A stretch of DNA of 64,000 bases from NCBI GenBank assembly GCA_033032865.1, contig JAWHQI010000001.1, positions 434,001 to 498,000 of the forward strand, in the 5' to 3' direction. The DNA comes from Dactylorhiza incarnata (Eukaryota > Streptophyta > Magnoliopsida > Asparagales > Orchidaceae). Below are positions 59,587 to 64,000 of this stretch, in pieces (position 1 is the first letter of the stretch; each line of letters begins with the position of its first letter). The translations under genes and the position numbers were made by a program. The notes under the pieces are model-generated. The model saw only the letters and a program-made list of their open reading frames with translations, was not told the DNA's origin and did not search any database.

Positions 59587-59751
59587 CTCATACATTTTGT
59601 ATCCTTGTACCTTTAGGTGTGTCTTGTACCATTGTGCTTGTACCGTGCACGATATTGTTATTGCATTTTGGATGCCTCTTATTGGTTGTTTGTGGTGTCA
59701 GCGTTGTTCCGTACGCATGACCTTGATTAGAACCAATTTTACGGGGGCAGG

Positions 59752-61183
59752 TGTTGGAGTTTCTGAGGTGATCTCAAAGCAATCAACAGTTAGTCTTACT
59801 GCCAACGCAATATGAGCCTATAGGGTCGCACATGAAAGTGCTTGGAGAAATTGGAGGAAGAATTGTGTTGGCTTGGGTTCTTCTCGAGAGGTCAGTTTTA
59901 AGGTTTGGTATTTCTCGAGAAGTTCTATTCCTGCATTGGGATTTCTCGAGAAATTAAATCTTGAGATTTCTCGTGAAATCAGGCCAATCCTGCGCAACTT
60001 AATCGAACTGAAGGCATTCGTCGACCGCTGAGACGACAAAGGGCTAGTGTAGCGCGTTCGTCGACCGCTGAGATGGCAAAGGGCTAGTGTAGCGCGTTCA
60101 TCGAACGCAGATCTCTTGAGTTCGTCGAACGCAAATCTCTTCAGTTCGTCGAACGCAGATCTCTTCAGTTCGTCGAACGCAGATCTCTTGAGTTCGTCGA
60201 ACGCAGATCTCCTTGAGTTCGTCGAACGCAGATCTCTTGAGTTCGTCGAACGCAGATCTCCTTGAGTTCGTCAAATGCAGATCTCCTCGAGTTCGTTGAA
60301 CGCAGATCTCTTGAGTTCGTCGAACGCATATCTCCTTGAGTTCGTCGAACGCAGATCTCCTTGAGTTCGTCGAACGCAGATCTCTTGAGTTCGTCGAAAG
60401 CAGATCTCCTTGAGTTCGTCGAACGCAGATCTCTTGAGTTTGTCGAACGCAGATCTCTTGAGTTCATCGAACGCAGATCTCTTGAGTTCGTCGAATGAAG
60501 ATCTCCTTGAGTTCGTCGAACGCAGATCTCTTGAGTTCGTCGAACGCAGATCTCCTTGAGTTCGTCGAACACAGATCTCCTTAAGTTCGTCGAACGCAGA
60601 TCTCTTGAGTTCGTCGAACACAGATCTCCTTGAGTTCGTCGAACGCAGATCTCTTTGAGTTCGTCGAACACAACCTTTGGTATATAACCCAGTTCACGAT
60701 CCTAGGGTTGTGCGTGCGAAACCGATTTAGTAACCGACCTTTTTCGTGATCAGAGAGAGTAGCGCCGGAAGTGTTCCGCTAGGGCTTTTCTCCTCTTCCG
60801 ACAGTCGCCGCCTCCCTTGTCTCGGATCTAGCAGTCCGTGGGGACGCTGAGAGCATTCTTCTCCAACTCATTCCTTGTTCGACAAGGCATTGAGGTTCTC
60901 CTCCGCTTGTGTGGATCTTTGTAGAGGGGCCGATCTATTTCGGTTCTTGGAACTCAAGTTTGGTTCTACCAGAAATCAGTGAGGAGCATCTTGGTTTGAG
61001 TATCGACTCAAATCCCCTTCAGGTATAATTTCTGCACTGTGATGTGGATGTTGTCTTATTTCTTGAATCTATGAAATCACAAGTTCCTGTTAACTCTTTT
61101 GGGTTGTTCTAGTTATTTTATTCGGTTGCGCATATATGATATGCTGTATTATCATTTCTGAAATGGTATTAGAAAACCCAACA
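59752..61183 (+). repeat. Copia N 5' LTR, about 1.43 kb, with internal satellite
   Basis: TGTTGGAG...AAAACCCAACA with matching inverted ends, followed by a primer site. Contains TTTCTCGAGAA palindromes (59885-59970), two 47-bp copies with GTCGACCGCTGAGA near 60018 and 60060, and a 24/25-bp array. TATATAACCC at 60680 could be the promoter. Confidence 0.75.
60106..60665. repeat. 24/25-bp satellite within copia N LTR, about 23 copies
   Basis: GAGTTCGTCGAACGCAGATCTC plus TT or CTT, repeated head to tail. Units contain TTCGTCGAA and AGATCT near-palindromes. The mix of 24- and 25-bp units keeps minus-strand frames open for up to 168 codons. Confidence 0.95.
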
Positions 61184-61184
61184 G

Positions 61185-61196
61185 TGGTATCAAAGC
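61185..61196 (+). promoter_or_regulatory. Copia N primer binding site
   Basis: TGGTATCAAAGC, one base from the usual initiator-tRNA-Met complement, one base after the LTR end. Confidence 0.82.
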
Positions 61197-62164
61197 TAGG
61201 TTTGCGATCTAATGCATGTAAATAAAAAATTTAGAAGTGTTCTAAATGTCTGGATTTCTTCCTGGGTGTTTGGATTTCGAAGAAATGTTCTAGATTGGAA
61301 AAACTCCCAGGAATGCATGTGATTGCGTTGCGATTTCATTGTTTCAGAAATTATTTCTCCTTTGCAGTAACCTTCCCTCTAATTGGTTTGTGAAACCAAA
61401 TGTTTTAGATTTTTAATCTGACATTGAGAGACGAGCTTGTCTACTGCATAAGTGGAGTTGTTTTGCCTGTGTCAAATGCATGTAAATCTGGAGATTTAGA
61501 AGTGTTCTAAATGCTCAGATTTAGCCCTTTTCTATCAAGCGTTGATAATTTTATTTTGTGCACTTCTGGGATGTATTTGGTTGTGAATGTTGTATTTTAT
61601 TAAAATGCACGTTGATTAATTGTTAATCAATTTTATAAATAAAATCTCTTATCCAATATTAAGTATTCGGATGCCTTCCGATGGATGACACTCTTACTGC
61701 CTCGATCGATGAAGTGTGGGCTTGCCAAAGCAAGGTGCATTAATCTATCTTGGTAAGGGTGCGAGCGGATAATTGTGATATCCCACTGTCGACATCGGGT
61801 CTAACTTAACTGGGTGACCTCAAAAGTTGAGTGCCTAGAGGAATTGGGTTGACATGCACCATATGATGGATGCGAATAAAGAGTTATTCACTAACCATAC
61901 AAGAGTTGCATAGTGATGCAATTGGCAAGTGTTGCCTACCTAAATAACCGCATTATGAGAGGAACGCCAAAGCGGACTCGTTGTGTTGGTGAAATACAGA
62001 TCTTGTCCACTAAGAGAGTAGCTCGCATAAACTCTCCGAATTGATATTAAGGGTTATCAATTTGAATAAAATAGTGGGAGTATTTAATTAAAGTCCTTAT
62101 TAAAATAAAAATGTATTTTGAAATATAGTACTAAATAAACTTTGCATTATTTTGTAGAATTTTC
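61197..62164 (+). other. Copia N untranslated leader
   Basis: 970 bp between primer site and gag ATG; no ORF or structured feature recognised. Confidence 0.5.
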
Positions 62165-64000
62165 ATGGCAAATACTTCACACTTCACGTTGTCCCTGAGA
62201 GCCATCCTTGAGAAGGATAAGCTCAATGGGATGAATTTCCTAGACTAGTTCAGGAACCTGAGAATTGTTCTCACCCAAGAGCGTAAGCTTTATGTCCTGG
62301 AAGAAGATCCCCCCGAGGAGCCAGCCTCTACTGCACCTCGTGCAGATAAAGATGCTTATAAGAAGTATGGAGATGCCTCCTTGGATGTTGAATGTCTCAT
62401 TCTCGCAACCATGAACTCTGAGCTTCAGAAGCAATATGAGAACCTGAGCTGTTACGAGATGGTGGAGCACCTGAAGAAAATGTTTCAAGGGCAAGCTCGC
62501 CAAGAGAGATTTGATATATTCAGGGCGTTATTTCAGTGTAAGATGGGAGCTCGAGACCCAGTAGGAACTCACGTACTCAAGATGATTGGGTATATAGAGA
62601 ACCTTGAAAGACTGGGGTTCCCGTTGGGCCCTGAGTTGGCCACTGATCTGATCCTGCAATCGTTGCCGGACAGTTATGAGCAGTTTGTCTTAAATTACAA
62701 TATGAATGAAATTGACAAGACACTTCCCGAGCTCCTAGGCATGTTGAGAACTGCCGAGATCAATATGAAGAAGGCCAAGCCTGCCAGCCCCATACTGATG
62801 GTGCATAAGATCAAGGGCAAGGCCAAGGGATTCGAGAAGACAAAGATTGGATCTAAGTCTCCTCTTGGTCCCAAGTCTTCTGCACTAAAAAAGAAAGGTC
62901 TGGCCAAGGAAGGGAAGTGCCACCATTGTGGTAAGGCAGGGCACTAGAGGCGGAACTGTCCCCTCTACATTGAGGATATGCAAAAGAAGAAGCGAAGTAT
63001 GACTTCCACTTTAGGTATATTTGTTATAGAAATAAACCTTTCTGCTCCTTCATCTTGGGTATTGGATACCGAATGTGGTTCTCACATTTGTACGAATGTG
63101 CAGGAACTGACAAGGAGAAGAATGCTGGGTAGAGGAGAGATAGACCTGCGTGTTGGAAATGGAGCAAGAGTTGTTGTCATTGTCGTTGGTGTTTATCATC
63201 TTTCTTTGCCCACTGGGCTTGTAATAGAACTTGATAATTGTTATTTTGTTTCTGCTATAACTAGAAACATCATTTCTATTTCATGTTTGGACATGATTGG
63301 TTTCTCTTTTATTGTAAAGAACAATTGTTGTTCTATTTATAAAAATGATGTTTGTTATGGCGTTGCCCAATTGTTTAATGGTTTATATGTTTTGAACTTA
63401 AACCATCTGATCTATAACATAGAAAATACTAAAAGACTAAAAACAAATGACTTGAATCCTACGTATCTCTGACATTGTCGTTTGGGTCATATAAATGAGA
63501 AACACATATCTAAGCTCCATAAAGATGGATTATTAGACTCATTTGATTATGAATCATTTGAGAGATGCGAGTCTTGCTTATTTGGCAAAATGACTAAAGT
63601 CCCTTTCACTGGTCATACTGAGAGGGTTGATGATCTTTTGGGTGTAATACATAGTGATGTATGCGGACCCATGAGTTCTATGGCTAGATGTGGGTACTAC
63701 TACTTCGTTACATTTACTAATGATTTCAGTAGATACGGATACGTGTTTCTTATGAAGAACAAATCGGAAACCTTTGAAAAGTTCAAAGAGTTTAAAAATG
63801 AGGTAGAGAACCAACTGGAAAAAAGATAAAAGCACTCCGATCTGTTCGAGGTGGCGAATATCTAAGTCATGAGTTTCGTGACCATCTGAGAGAGAGTGGT
63901 ATTGTATCACAGCTCACACCGCCTGGAACACCACAACATAATGGTGTGTCTGAGAGGAGGAATCGTACTTTGTTAGACACGGTACGATCGATGATGAGTC
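62165..64000 (+). pseudogene. Copia N gag-pol, three stops and a frameshift, runs off right edge
   Basis: ATG at 62165. A single frame reaches 63829: gag (LEKDKLNGMNFLD, EMVEHLKKMFQGQARQERF), knuckle CHHCGKAGH then NC (62914-62960), protease region (WVLDTECGSHIC near 63060; the usual DSG is DTE), integrase zinc region (CRLGHINEKHISKL) and core start (GVIHSDVCGPM). Stops TAG 62246-62248, TAG 62945-62947 and TGA 63470-63472 all fall where this family has Trp. A 1-nt shift in the A run near 63818 leads to RGGEYLSHEFRDH and GTPQHNGVSERRNR in the next frame. Confidence 0.9.

Noticed and set aside
60106..60671. CRISPR-like regular repeats
   Set aside because: Units are head to tail without spacers, inside a plant LTR; no cas genes. 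It is a satellite.

Overview
This window looks like nuclear DNA of a flowering plant with a large, transposon-rich genome. The evidence is one plant-type MACPF (CAD1/NSL1-family) gene with GT-AG introns, many Ty1/copia and Ty3/gypsy LTR retrotransposons, RTE-like LINE 3' ends, an Au-type tRNA-derived SINE, and hAT, MITE and fold-back elements. I see no prokaryotic or organellar gene organisation, and the species cannot be named from sequence alone.

The central result is that short exon-like pieces at 4968-5222, 23761-23999, 29569-29770, 29848-29925, 30254-30437, 30535-30701 and 46092-46802 join into one uninterrupted 1,836-nt reading frame (611 aa plus stop). All six introns are GT-AG and the phases match. 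The gene covers 41,835 bp, of which about 4% is coding. Intron 1 (18.5 kb), intron 2 (5.6 kb) and intron 6 (15.4 kb) hold most of the transposons here; introns 3, 4 and 5 are 77, 328 and 97 bp. Seen one piece at a time these exons look like unrelated small ORFs.

Layout. 1-4107: copia element A, minus strand, off the left edge, one gag-pol frame with three TGA codons, and its 5' LTR. 4108-4967: gene 5' flank. 4968-46802: the MACPF gene. Intron 1 holds a plus-strand chromodomain gypsy (E, 5472-20835) nested with a complete young copia B (inside E's 5' LTR), LINE K (inside the RT), a 226-bp tandem duplication of the RT active-site segment and a 5'-truncated copia C. Two decayed minisatellites and an Au-like SINE follow, the SINE ending 72 bp before exon 2. 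Intron 2 holds a decayed copia fragment, a 2.1-kb non-autonomous LTR element (O) and a 225-bp near-perfect tandem duplication. Intron 4 is mostly a MITE. Intron 6 holds an antisense 18S rRNA fragment and a composite of LTR elements F, G, I and H, with three satellite arrays (150-, 45/90- and 81-bp units).

46803-64000: the 3' flank has LINE J split by copia D, both with target-site duplications; a copia leader remnant (L) split by a hAT-type element with an 8-bp duplication; a 727-bp TIR element with a GC-rich triplet interior; a 106-bp almost perfect hairpin; a Tat-like gypsy gag (M) whose LTR carries a 39-bp minisatellite; and copia N, whose long LTR carries a 24/25-bp satellite and whose gag-pol runs off the right edge.

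Only the MACPF gene has an intact frame. All transposon coding regions are broken. The roughly ten nonsense codons I could place are all reachable from conserved Trp, Arg or Gln codons by one G:C to A:T transition, as expected for methylated, silenced DNA.
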